From positions 523,451-587,450 of the forward strand of contig MNCI01009519.1 in the NCBI GenBank assembly GCA_015680685.1: DNA of 64,000 bases, given 5' to 3'. Made by a program: the position numbers and the translations under genes. The notes beneath the pieces were generated by a model. It made no database searches. It had not been told where the DNA came from and worked only from the letters and a program-made list of their open reading frames with translations. Shown one piece after another: positions 45,139-56,159 of the stretch (the stretch's first letter is position 1; each line of letters begins with the position of its first letter). This stretch comes from Gnetum montanum (Eukaryota > Streptophyta > Gnetopsida > Gnetales > Gnetaceae).

Positions 45139-45347
45139 CTCTTGTTTTTTTTTTCATACTTATTGAATTAAGAAATGCTTCAATGATATGTCTCCTACAT
45201 ATAGGGTATTTTATACATAAGCATGCAATGTTTATCATTCATAAATAGGCTCTAGATTTTGATGTCTAATCTAAAGAATATGCTAAAAGTCCATGTTTTG
45301 TCAAGTTCTGTAATCTTCCATTATTTTGGCCAAGAGGAAAACTCATC

Positions 45348-45443
45348 TCATAGGATAGGGGGGAAGGGGGAGTCAATTTTTCATCCTCCATGTTCTCATT
45401 GGATAGGGGAGGAAGGGGGAGTGGATTTGTCACCCTCCAAGTA
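45348..45443 (+). repeat. Duplicated G-rich segment
   Basis: Two related copies of GGATAGGGG(A/G)GGAAGGGGGAGT (at about 45354 and 45402), each followed by a TTT...CA(T/C)CCTCC tail. The G-runs could form G-quadruplex DNA, on sequence grounds only. Confidence 0.5.
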
Positions 45444-45574
45444 ACGCCCTCCACATCATGCGCCACATAAGATCCTATGAAATGGGGAAAAACATGAATC
45501 TAGGAGCCACACCTTTTCATATTCCTGTTGCACAGAATGTGAACCAAAGAGCCATAGCTTTTGTATTCCCACTG

Positions 45575-45586
45575 CACATATAAAAA
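45575..45586 (+). promoter_or_regulatory. TATA box upstream of the subtilase fragment
   Basis: CATATAAAAAGG about 110 bp upstream of the first recognisable subtilase codons. It may be the original promoter or a chance match. Confidence 0.35.
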
Positions 45587-45690
45587 GGCCAAATCTAACC
45601 AAATGTAGAATGGGAATGAGAATTCCATTTCCATTCTATCTTTATATTCATCTGCAACTACTACTGCAAACCACCTAGCCCAACCTAACC

Positions 45691-46435
45691 AGTTTCGATG
45701 ATACCATTTTTAGAGCTTTGCTAGAGTGCTGGAAAGGTACCTGCGATGGTGGCCTATGCTTCAGCTACAATAACATGCTCATTGACATGTGCTTCTTCAA
45801 CCAATGCAGCAATAAGGCAGTAGGCCAGTTGGCCTTTGCTACATCCGCGCTCAACACTTAGGGCCACGACATGTACACGTCATCAACAAGCACTGGCAAT
45901 GTCGTGGTCGATGTCAGTGTGCTCAGCTATGCCAATGACACTACCTACAACATGGCCTAGCTTGCATGGATCACCATCTACAAGGTCTGGTGGGATTGTG
46001 GATGCTTTAGCTCCAACATTCTTGTAACCATGGTTGCCACTTTGTCTAATGGCATTGACATGCTTTCGCTCTCACTTTGTCCTGTAGCAGTACTACACCA
46101 ACAGTATCACCATCGGTGCCTTCACTACTACAGTCCACTACCACATCTTTGTTGCTTGCTTGACCAAAAACTCTAGACACAGTCCTGATATCGCCTCAAA
46201 TCTTGTGCCCTAGATCATAACCATTGTTGCTATCACCCTTGACTGTGACTTCCCGGCCATCACGGTGCTCGCCGATGCTAGCAAGTATGCTAGAACCTCA
46301 CTCTACTCTGGGGAACTGCTACTGGAAGATTCAAATCTCACACTCATCTATGCTAGAAACACCAGCCTCAATGGCAATGAAAATGTGAACTTCTACACCT
46401 ATGGTAGCTTGGACCCCAAAGGTAGAAGAGGTATG
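45691..46435 (+). pseudogene. Subtilisin-like serine protease pseudogene (SBT1-type), catalytic-domain fragment
   Basis: Reads S-F-D-D-T...W-K-G-T-C from 45691. The catalytic-His region is changed: G-H-D-M-Y-T-S-S-T-S-T-G-N where G-H-G-T-H-T-A-S-T is expected (about 45862-45905). It continues with S-Y-A-N-D-T-T-Y-N-M-A, W-W-D-C-G-C-F-S-S-N-I-L and L-S-L-S-L. After a frameshift near 46080 come I-T-I-G-A-F, the region of the oxyanion Asn (C-L-T-K-N-S), I-I-T-I-V-A-I-T-L-D-C-D-F-P, S-L-Y-S-G-E and finally G-S-L-D-P-K-G. Signal peptide, propeptide, catalytic Asp and the Ser region are missing. Stops occur at three Gln-like positions. Functional relatives are secreted proteases of the cell wall. 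Confidence 0.82.
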
Positions 46436-47426
46436 AATCATAATACAATTTTTGTTATAATAGCTAAAAGATCCCTTCATTTAGATTTCTTTTTTTTTAT
46501 AGAATTTATATATGAATTAGGCCAATATGTTTCTTGAGTAGCTTTTTCTGAATGTATGTTTTAAGCATAAAATTTTGTAGGCATGGGTAGGATGAAGGGT
46601 AAAGCTAGAAACATTTGACGAAGGATAGTAATGGCTACAGTTGAAGCTACAACCTAAAGGGAAGGGTCTTTTAAAGTTTCTATGTCAACAACAACCTTTG
46701 GTTATTGGAATCTCTTTCTAAAAACAAACTTTCTGTCAGTCTTTTTATGTGTGTTTTTGTTAATTTTTTATAGTAAATTGTAACGTGTTGAACATTACAT
46801 TTTGATAATTTTGTGTAATTTTCATAGTTTCACTTCAAGCTGAGCTCTTCTATCATTAGTACTTAGCATGCTTTCCTATACATTTTCATCCCCAATGCAA
46901 AAACATTCCAAAGTTTGGTTCTGTTCTTTTTTCAATGCTTTTTGGAGTGGCAGGGAATTCTAAAATTGTAATTTTTTGCTACTATCTTGAGTAATCTTCT
47001 TTTGCTACACCCTTTTTCAATATAAAGGAACATTTGTAAGTTCATGTTTGCTTTATCTCTTTGTATATTTTGTGTAAGTTTTATCATTTCTATGGCTGTG
47101 CTTTGAAATTCAACAGTTACCATGGAGTAGATGCGTTTAGTTGTTACGATTGTGATTGCTTTTTTGTTTACAATATGCATTTTAATAAAATGCAAAAGTG
47201 TTACCATTTTTGCTAGCACTTAAAAATTATTAGCCAATTTGAGATGTCAGCCTGACTTTGGTCATAATTTTAACAATTTTTCCTGCTTATTGGGAGGACT
47301 TAAAGAGTTCAAATTTGATAATTTCTTCTTAACTTCTCACATGCAGTGAGGCCTTTTCTTTATGTACACATTCTTTGATTGATGGAGTCTAATGAATGAT
47401 ATGGTTGTTAACCTAGTAAATTTTAA
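46436..47426. other. Spacer between the two subtilase fragments
   Basis: AT-rich, no coding signal recognised. It could be a decayed intron or inserted sequence. Confidence 0.4.
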
Positions 47427-47563
47427 AAACAAGAACTTCTGCACCTCTTGAAACCTAGACCCCAGGAAGATCTCCGGCAAGATCATGTTGTGATGATCCT
47501 AGCTAATGCCGAGGAAAATGACGAAGAGCTCTCCACCGATGCACATGTCTTGCCATAATCATA
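47427..47563 (+). pseudogene. Second subtilase fragment (PA-domain region)
   Basis: Reads N-K-N-F-C-T-S, a stop, N-L-D-P-R-K-I-S-G-K-I-M-L, then after a short break I-L-A-N-A-E-E-N-D-E-E-L-S-T-D-A-H-V-L-P. These correspond to the L-D-P-x-K-V-x-G-K-I-V-x-C and G-M-I-L-A-N...D-x-H-x-L-P-A motifs of plant subtilases. The first part overlaps the end of the 45691 fragment (N-F-Y-T-Y-G-S-L-D-P-K-G), so the two pieces are not one interrupted copy but parts of two copies, or a local duplication. Confidence 0.7.
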
Positions 47564-48060
47564 AATAATCAATTATTTATAAATATTCCCTAGCCAAAGA
47601 ATCACTGCAAGGGAGCCAATGATTATATTTATCTTAGTTATTTATAATCTCGATTATATATAATGATTATAAACACTTCATCATAAATAAAGTTGGTTAT
47701 TTATAATCATTTCATTATATATATCTTATGGATAATGCTAACTGAGATATAATCATTATGGGTTAGAATTATGAATGAATAAATAATATCTCTAACATTA
47801 TGGATTATGAGTAATATTTCATCACATCTTGGCTTTATTTATTATGAAATATTTACCATTTGAATGAATCTTATAATCCATAATATCTCAAATTATAATT
47901 ATGGATTATTGCTCTAATTATAATAATCTCATAACATTTATTNATTGTAATAATAATGTTAATATACAAAATCCCTTGATATAATAATAACATTATTTAT
48001 GCATTTGTAATTTGATTTTTTATATCTCTATGAACGAATATGCATTACAAATATATGTTG
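47564..48060. repeat. AT-rich stretch with inverted repeats
   Basis: Dense variants of ATTTATAATC and its complement. A perfect 12-bp inverted repeat (AATGATTATAAA at 47662-47673, TTTATAATCATT at 47700-47711) could form a hairpin. Possibly a MITE, but no terminal inverted repeats or duplications were fixed. A single N lies at 47943. Confidence 0.4.
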
Positions 48061-48080
48061 CAGTGCCAATTTAGTTTGAT

Positions 48081-48335
48081 CTCTTCGTATTCCCTCATGT
48101 GCATGCACCACATCCATGGGAGCTAAAGAATCAGTGTAGGGGAGTTGAATCTCTACTAGATTAATGTCCCCTAACCCCTAAGCTTCCCATTTGTCTCTTT
48201 GTATTTCTTCACATGCACGCACCACGTGCAAGGAAGCCAAAGAGTCATTGCAGAGGAGCTGAATCTCTATTCAATTAACGCCCCTAACCCTTGGGCTCCC
48301 CATTCATCTCTTCGTATTCTCTCACATGTAAGGCC
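48081..48335. repeat. Tandem repeat, about 113-bp unit, two copies plus a start of a third
   Basis: Units begin at about 48081, 48195 and 48308 with CTCTTCGTAT(T)-like words and contain ...CACATGCACGCACCAC...GGAGCTGAATCTCTA...CCCCTAACCC. One unit carries CACGTG. A last CTCTTG start at 48491 leads into the next array. Confidence 0.65.
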
Positions 48336-48492
48336 CAACATGGGTAATAATAAATATTTCTTATTATAAATTGTGGGTAATATTGAATATTTATTATTAT
48401 TATAAATCGTGATGGTTATAATTATAGTAATAATGAATGTTTATTATTATTATGAACAATGATGTCCCTTGACACTTGGGCTCCCATTCATC

Positions 48493-49978
48493 TCTTGTGC
48501 AAAGTGTGATTTTAGATACTAAACATCTCCAAAGTAGAATTGCACAAGAAGTTCATTTTTCTCAATTGGAGAATTAGGCATATTGAGTTCACACTTATCA
48601 TTGTATTTTGCCTTTTGCTCAATCCTATTATACAACTCTGTAATGTTTGTTGCAATAATTGTGAAATGTATTCCTTCATCAACATATATGAAATATATAA
48701 AATTTTATTTTAACCAATTTATGTTTATTAGTATATATTATTTGAAATGCAAATAATGATGATAACGTAAAAAAAATAATTAAATTCTACTCATAGTCTG
48801 CAAAACCGCTACATAAGAGAACTTATGGGTCTTATGTTTGTTGCATTATCTGGAGTCAAGATCATTGATTCTTTAAAGATTCATCCTCTTTTTCTTGTGC
48901 AAAGATACAAAAAGATTTCAGATGCTAAACATCTTCAAAGTAGAATTGCACAAGAAGTTCATTTTACTCAGTTGGAGAATTAAGCATATTGAGCTCACAC
49001 TTGTCATTGTATTTTTCCTTTTGCTCAATCCTATTATTGTTTTTTGTAATAATTGTGCAATGTATTCCTTCATCAACATATACGAAATATATAAACTTTT
49101 ATTTTAACCAATTTATGTTTACCAGTATATATTATTCAGAATGCAAATAGTGATGATAACTTAAAACATAAAAATAATAATTAAAATCTACTCATAGTCT
49201 GCGAAACCGCTACACAAGAGAACTTACAATCTTATGTTTGTTGCATTATCTGGAGTCAAGACTTTACTTTTTAAAGATTCATTTTCCTTTTCATGTGCAA
49301 AGATATAGAAACATTTCAAATGCTAAACATCTCCAAAGTAGAATTGCACAAGAAGTTTATTTTGCTCAGTTGGAAAATTAAACATATTGAGTTCACACTT
49401 ATCATTGTAATTTTTTTCTTTTGCTTAATCATATTATATAGCTCTATAATGTTTGTTACAATAATTGTGCAATATCTTTCTTCATCATCATATACGAAAT
49501 ATATAAATTTTTATTTTAACCAATTTATGTTTACTAGTATATTTTATTTGGAATGCAAATAGTGATGATAACTTAAAAAATAAAAAAAATAATTAAATTC
49601 TACTCATAGCCCATGAAACTGTTACACAAGAGAATTTACAGATCTTATGTTTGTTGCATTATTTGGAGTCAAGACCATTGATTCTTTAAAGATTCATCCT
49701 CCTTTTTATGTGCAAAGATACAGAAAGATTTTAGATGCTAAACATCTTCAAAGTAGAATTACACAAAAAGTTCATTTTGCTTGGTTGGAGAATTAGGCAT
49801 ATTGAGTTCACACTTATCATTGTATTTTGCCTTTTGCACAATCCGATTATACAGCTTTGTAATGTTTATTGTAATAATTGTGCAATGTATTCCTTCATCA
49901 ACATATACCAAATATATAAACTTTTATTTTAACCAATTTATGTTTACCAGTATATATTATTTGGAATGCAAATAGTGA
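48493..49978 (+). repeat. Tandem repeat, about 400-bp unit, 3.7 copies
   Basis: Unit starts (T-GTGCAAAG) lie near 48496, 48895, 49293 and 49708. Each has a TGCTAAACATCT(C/T)CAAAGTAGAATT word soon after the start and a ...CGAAATATATAAA...AACCAATTTATG word near its end. The last unit breaks off at a single N (49979). Each unit keeps an open frame of about 60-70 codons (48895-49107, 49293-49562, 49735-49932, and about 48522-48720 without ATG) that encodes a similar peptide with K-V-E-L-H-K-K-F-I. Such peptides may be chance in a young array. Confidence 0.85.
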
Positions 49979-49979
49979 N

Positions 49980-52300
49980 CATGATGTTTTTTAGCATTAT
50001 TTATCCAAGAGATTTATTTCTCAAAAACGCCATGAACAAACAAAAAAAGAGCAAACTTGATCGAGAGGGTAAAACTAAATTGGGTAAGTGGTAGAGAAAC
50101 AGAGGAGGGGTGAGTGATTCTGTTTTTAGTTATCTTGTTACCTCGTCTAGTAGTTGGGCTTCATTAACATCATTTTTTTAAAAAATCATCTCGGCCAATT
50201 TATAAATATATATATATATATATCTAAGCTAGTTTTTTAGAAAGTTGAGAAAGAAATTATTAGTCTTCTCATTCCTATTATGTGGAATCTATTTATATAG
50301 CTTTTCATTTTCATAGACTTTTTCTAGTTAAAATCAATCTTCTTAATTCTAAAAAAGAATTAGTATTACAAAAAGTGGAAATACTTATATTCACCTAATT
50401 ACATATTATAATCTCTCTAATTCTTGAAACTTTTGCCATCACAAAGGATATTTATTTAATGCTTATCCTTTTTTGCTTGAGGAAAAATATTTTTCAAGAA
50501 AAGAAAAAATGTATTGAAGTTGAAGATAGAAACAAATAATATTAAGTTGAAGATATGAAAAATCAAGCGAATTTTAGCATTAAGTATGATTAAATAACAA
50601 TAAAGAATCTAGAGAAGACAAAATCTCCTATGTATATTTCTACAAGTACTAGAGAAAGTATTAAGTAGCTCAAACATATAGTTCTTAAGGTAATTTTTTC
50701 CTTCTATGAAAAGAATGTTATTAACTCAAAGCTTACGACTAATATTTGTAAGAATGTTATAGCTAATGGTAAAGATTCTTGATATAAGATTAATAACATG
50801 CAATGAAGTAAAGATCTTCTATAATATGTACTACGATTTTCTTTCTTTGATATAAATATTGATATTAAGCTATACCTCTCTATCTCAAATCCCTTTGCTA
50901 TTTTAAGTCCAAGTATAGATGTTGAAAAGTGATATAAATGTTGTTAGGACTAGAATCTTCCTCCCTACTAATAATTAATTTTCATTACCTATATTCTCAA
51001 AGTATTAAATGTAAGGTTGTACACATGAGTATACAATCATAAAATGAAAAGTTTTTCTTTTTATATCATTATTTAATATTGTCTACTCAATGTTAAGTAT
51101 ATAATGTACTCTAAATTTTATTTGCTCATTATTACATTTTTTTTGGGTTTGACACACCCCCATTCCCTATTTTATTTTTGTTTTTATTATTTATCCTCTT
51201 CTAAAAAAAACAAAACAAAATAATGCCTAAAAAACTTGATTAAACTTAGCATGTGCTTGGATTGATACAATAGAGTGCTATGACTACTCATTGCTCATTA
51301 ACCTCATAAGTTAAAAATCTTTAAAAGAATTAGTTAACTTCATTCATATCATTTAATAAAGGTTAACTAAATATTTTCTTATATAGATCATAATATTTTC
51401 TAATAGGATGGAGATGCCATTTGATTAGCATAACTTGTTAGATTCATTGGGTATTTAAAAAGCAATCTTTCATTACTTATGAACATATTTATTATTTTTC
51501 TATTTTATCCTATTTTATTTTCATTACATTTATTTTTAAAAAATAGTTTGATAATGCATGTTGTATAGAGCCAACTAACGAATTAGCAACCTTTGATTTG
51601 TTGTACATATAAGTAGGTTAAGTAATTAGTTAAGATATCCTTTTTAAAGATGCTCCCTTTTACAAAGGCAAGAATCTTTCCCGTTGAAGCAAGCATATTT
51701 CACATTTCAGCTTATAAAGTAACTTTACATAAAATGCCAAAAGGATATCCGTAAGGCCGTAAGATCATGTACATATTATAATCTTTAAAAGAGTTTTAAT
51801 TTCAGTTAAAAGGAATGCGAAAAGTGCACGTCATTTTTAAGAAGGAAGAGAGAGTGGTCAATGCAAAGATATCGATGGACCCACAAATCAACACAAAGTC
51901 TTTGGTTATTTTGTTTTGCATGGAAGCTATGTCCCTCTCCTATCTTTCCCTTGATAAGATTTTGCTGGGGCCTGCTCTCTAAGGAAACTGGAAAGAAGCA
52001 TCTAATTACCATGTGGCCTCCAGTAGGATGGGAAAATTATTCCCTCCGCGTATGGAATAGATGCAGACAAGACTAAAAAAGAATGCAGAGCCGTCCAAGC
52101 TTTCACATAGACCCCATGTTAACAAGGTAAGAAGCCTGGAGCGTATGAATGGATGTAGGTTGGTACAGAGATGAAAGTTTGAGCAAGGAAGCCAGAGCTG
52201 TAGTCAAGTCGGTACAAAGTGATTACTGTTTAACTTTACCGACATCCCTGGTGGGCATTCGGAGTAGATTCTTTTACAAGCAGATTTGATAGTTTTTCTT
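49980..52300. other. Intergenic sequence upstream of the MYB gene
   Basis: AT-rich and anonymous to about 51640, with a (TA)n run at about 50206-50223. From 51650 the composition becomes more balanced, as expected of gene-flanking DNA. Short open runs on both strands at 51806-52076 overlap each other and look like chance. Confidence 0.5.
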
Positions 52301-52447
52301 CATTTAGATGGAAATTTGCTTGCAGAAGTTTGTTTCGCCGTCCAGCATTATTAGATACCCGTCCAACCCTCCAATTGCTAAATGCCAACGCAGTTTTATC
52401 GTTTCATGTTCATGGAAAGATAGATCTAAGCAACCGCAAAAGGCTAC

Positions 52448-52454
52448 TATAAAT
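52448..52454 (+). promoter_or_regulatory. TATA box of the MYB gene
   Basis: TATAAAT, 93 bp upstream of the start codon, in a region otherwise not A/T-only. This implies a short 5' leader. Confidence 0.55.
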
Positions 52455-52540
52455 TTGTTGCTGCAAGATTTCCGGGTTTCAAGCACTACTACACACCAGA
52501 TGCTAGAAGTTGGGGGGACTGCTGCTGCCACTCAATCACA

Positions 52541-54559
52541 ATGGTCTGTAAAAGCTGTTGCAGGAACAGAAGTGATGTGAGAAAAGGCAGATGGAGTCCG
52601 CAGGAGGACATGAAACTCATCGAACATATCACCACTCATGGCGTTAGCTGCTGGCGGATCGTGCCCGCCATTGCAGGTACTACTGTTGCTTGTTTATATA
52701 ATATTAATATGGATCTAGGCTTTTCTATTGAGAATCTTGCAACGTTCTTAGTAATGATATTTTACTGTGTTATAATCAGATTGCGAAACAAAGTAGCTAT
52801 TCTTTTGGGACAAATAAAAGAAGGAAAAATAAAATATCCTTTCCAAGGTCTCTGGATTCATGCTTGGTTTTGAGAAATTAGATTAATTGGAACTTAGAAG
52901 AATAAATTAGCAACTAGGAATAGATAAAACATGACATTAGATTTTTGTTTTCTCCGTTTCTTAAGTTTTTAGACGGTAAGGTATGGTGGCATTGTGGGAA
53001 TCATCAATTTGGTTGCTATACTGAACAATGTTTATTAAGGAACTAAAGGAAAAAACTCTGGTTAACTTTCATCTTAAATAGATTACATAGATTTAAGAAG
53101 ACGAACAACCAACATGAAGAGATCTTATAAAATTAAGGTCAAATAAATGAAATGAGATTACAGTCATGTTGACTACGTATTAATAGTATATACTCATTAT
53201 TATGCTATTATTATAGGTCTGAATAGATGCGGCAAGAGCTGCAGGTTGAGATGGCTCAACTACTTAAGGCCGGGTCTGAAAACTCACAACTTGTCTTCCT
53301 CGGAGATCAAACTCATCATGTACATGCATTCGCTTGTAGGCAACAGGTACCTCCGTCACCATTCCTTATTCAGTTATTTACATTATTCCTCCTTGGACAT
53401 TCTAAATTTGTGATCAGTTTGATTATTTTTCTTGGGACTCTTCCTAGATGTAAGATGTAATGTAATCATAAAGAAAAAATGTTAAAGTGTTATCACCTGG
53501 AGGCTCAATGCTCATACCAATAATATAGAAGAGCTAGTAAATCAGTGAAAAACATAACTTCTTTCAAGTCCCTGCACAACCATACTGGGCTAAACTTCTT
53601 TGAAGTCACTGCACAACCATATTGGTCTAAAATGTGTTGCAATGCAACATAAATGACTACTCAATTCTGTTTCATGTTTCTTACTGACATCATAAAATAA
53701 TCTTAACTTTGAAATTCAAATGTCAACCAGATTCATATGTTAATGCTGATTATATGAAACTTTGAAATCATTATGTACAAAGTTCACAACTGGATTATAG
53801 GTCTAATCACTAAATTCAGATCTCAATTGCATGTCTCACTTAGCCTGATTTCGTAGAAATGTTTGTGTTGCTGGAATTAGGGGCTATCATGGTGATCATT
53901 TAAAGTGACTGTAACGTAATTGCTTTCCCTAAGAATAAATTCAGCTTCAGTTTCACTCTTTTAGGCCTTCAGTTTGAATAGTTTGAAATTTTACTTGCAA
54001 ATCAGTACATTGAAATCAGATCTGTGCAGAATTTACGGTAGCAGTCTAAGAACGAGATCCAAGCAAAATTCACTATTAGCAATAACGCAGGTAGCAGTAT
54101 CTTGATTTCTGAGGACGGGATTCCAGTCTGATTTGGCTTTCATCATGCCATGGCATGTCATGCAGGTGGTGTGAGATAGCAAAGATGCTGCCAGGCAGAA
54201 CAGACAACTACATCAAAAACTTCTGGAATTCCCAGTTTAGAAGAAGAAAACAAACGGTCAATAGTAGTACCTCTATGGATACTCCATTTCTGCAACAGCC
54301 TCCTCTTGCTGCTACGGCCACGGCTTCAACCATTGATAATGCACATGCACCTGAACCTGTGCCTGCTCATGATGAAGTTATTGAGAACGCATGTTTGAAT
54401 GTGGAAATTCTAGATCCCTTGATTAATGGGCTATTTTCACCCATGACACTTGACTTCGATTTGGATCTGGATCTGGTCAAGCTCATGCCAGCAATGGAGC
54501 ACACTTACAGTAGCAGAGACTTAGACTGTACTCCAGCCATTGACTGTACAGGCCCATAA
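52541..54559 (+). CDS. R2R3-MYB transcription factor, three exons, 219 aa
   Basis: Exons are 52541-52676, 53217-53346 and 54166-54559; all introns are GT...AG and the joined frame is open to TAA. The N-terminus is M-V-C-K-S-C-C. R2 (residues 13-63) has Trp at 18, 38 and 58 and the [12 protein letters not shown] core. R3 (about 65-115) has Leu71 in the first aromatic place, then Trp90 and Trp109 with [15 protein letters not shown]. Intron phases fall at the two positions typical of plant R2R3 genes. R3 is unusual: [15 protein letters not shown] replaces the common acidic E-E-D/E run, and the bHLH-interaction signature is absent. The tail is short, with an acidic F-D-L-D-L-D-L run (about 190-197) that may activate transcription. 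Nuclear DNA-binding regulator; subgroup and targets cannot be told. Confidence 0.93.
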
Positions 54560-54861
54560 ATTGCACTCCAGCCATGCTTAATTGACCATAGAACCCTAGT
54601 AAATTGCATCTTGAGAGGTTCATGAATGTGTTTGATGGTAAGTTTAATCCTTTAAACAAGTGAAATATAAATTGAAAAAAAAGACCATCACTCATAGGCT
54701 CAATGTTCATTTAGTCAAGGTAGGGTCCTCCAAGGAACAGTAAAAAGATGAAAGGCTGGAATCAGATTTGAGAAATAATCACCTTTCTATTGCTTCAAAT
54801 CATAGTTAGTTCATTATATTCCTAGACAAATCATGTTAGTTACGGTTGGTTATATATCTTT

Positions 54862-54947
54862 GCTGTACTTGTAGTCATTCTTTAGGTTAATGAGTAAGAT
54901 ATCAGCTGTACTTGTAGTCATTCTTTAGGTTAATGAGTAAGATATCA
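54862..54947. repeat. Exact 43-bp tandem duplication
   Basis: GCTGTACTTGTAGTCATTCT... through GATATCA occurs twice in a row (54862-54904, 54905-54947) without a difference. Recent slippage-type event about 300 bp after the MYB stop, possibly in the 3' UTR or just beyond. Confidence 0.9.
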
Positions 54948-55530
54948 TTATATTCATCTGTAATATAATACTTTTTGATTTGATGTATCATGTTGCCTAT
55001 ATTTTTTGAGGTATACTTTTTTGAGGTGACACCAACATTTTCCATTATTCCAAAGAAAACTAACTCCTAATTTTAAAATTTTTATCTCAAAATATTTCAT
55101 TATATTTTTCATACTTAAAGTATTCCCGTGTTAGTTTTTGAAATTTATACATTTTACTTGTATAAAATTGTTTGTCCTCTGTAGTAGCGCTTATTTTTTA
55201 TCAGCATTTAATAATTCATATTTTTGTTGATTTTTAAACTTTCTTTATTTTTTCCCCTTTGCAGATCAGATTTATTGGTTCAGTTGGATTCTTGATTTTT
55301 AAATAATTTTTGATTTAGTAAATTCTAGGCTTTTCACTCTTAAAAGCTATTGCAATGCAATTTTCTTTCTGTATCCTGAAGAACATTGCATTGTATTTGA
55401 TTTGGTTGCGTTTCTTCTAATGACTTTTCATTTTTAAAAATATTATATGGCTAATTTTGGATTTTCTTTATCCTCTATTCTCTTTTGTTAATTCCATGGC
55501 TTGTGTTGATTTTTGAATTTTTCAATTTTT

Positions 55531-55604
55531 AATACACCTTTAGTGGTTGTGTTGATTTTTAAAATTTAATACTCCTTTAGTGGTTGTGTTGATTTTTAAA
55601 ATTT
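55531..55604. repeat. 37-bp tandem duplication
   Basis: AATAC(A/T)CCTTTAGTGG...TTTTTAAAATTT twice, with a degenerate half unit (GTTGATTTTTGAATTTT) just upstream. Confidence 0.8.
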
Positions 55605-55766
55605 TATGTATTGTTGGGCTTTTGTTCTTTTAGCCGTTTAGGGAGCATCCAGCACTATGATCTGACTGAGAATGCAACAACTTTGTGTATATAAAAAAGC
55701 TCAAACCACATCAATTCTAAAATTTCCTATGCATCTCATTTGGGGCTAACTTGTTCATAAAATATA

Positions 55767-56159
55767 TTGCCTATCTTTCCGCAAAAGGGATCCTGGGTTT
55801 TGCAAAATGCGGATTCTTACACCTTTTCACCAAAAATTAAGAACAAGATTTTCTTAATATTTTGGTTTAAACAATTGCGTGAAGGTTTTTCAAAACCATG
55901 GAAAAAACGTTTCACGGTGGTTGTGATCCTTTTGAACGCTGGCTCCACCTTTGATTCTTCGCTGGAGTTCTGTATCAAATGCACGAGTTTTTTTGTGATA
56001 CACGCAATCCCACCTGTGATTCCTAAGCATATCGACATGGCACTAATCGAATCAAAACACAGTTACTTTAGGCGTACCAGGACTATGCTTTGTGCTGTAC
56101 AGAACATTCGCTGGTTTCCAGCCTGTCAGGCCAAAACTTTGAGCATTATTAGTCCTTGA
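55767..56159 (+). other. Open frame of 130 codons, unrecognised
   Basis: Less AT-rich than its surroundings, with a TATATAAAAAAG word about 80 bp upstream (near 55688). The predicted product has a hydrophobic centre (F-T-V-V-V-I-L-L). The opposite strand also has an open run of 73 codons (55817-56038) starting M-S-I-C-L-G-I-T-G-G. I cannot tell which, if either, is real. Confidence 0.25.

Noticed and set aside
48493-49978. CRISPR-like or rDNA spacer array
   Set aside because: Units are about 400 bp, directly adjacent and without spacers. There is no rRNA sequence nearby, and CRISPR is not expected in a plant nucleus.
51806-52076. Overlapping frames on both strands upstream of the MYB gene
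   Set aside because: Mutually overlapping, short, no recognisable motif; more likely chance in gene-flanking DNA.
52308-52580. 90-codon frame overlapping the MYB start
   Set aside because: It runs through the TATA box and into MYB exon 1 in another frame; the MYB frame has full family support.
55767-56159. Calling the 130-codon frame a gene
   Set aside because: No family resemblance, an opposing open frame on the other strand, and only a weak TATA; listed as unrecognised instead.
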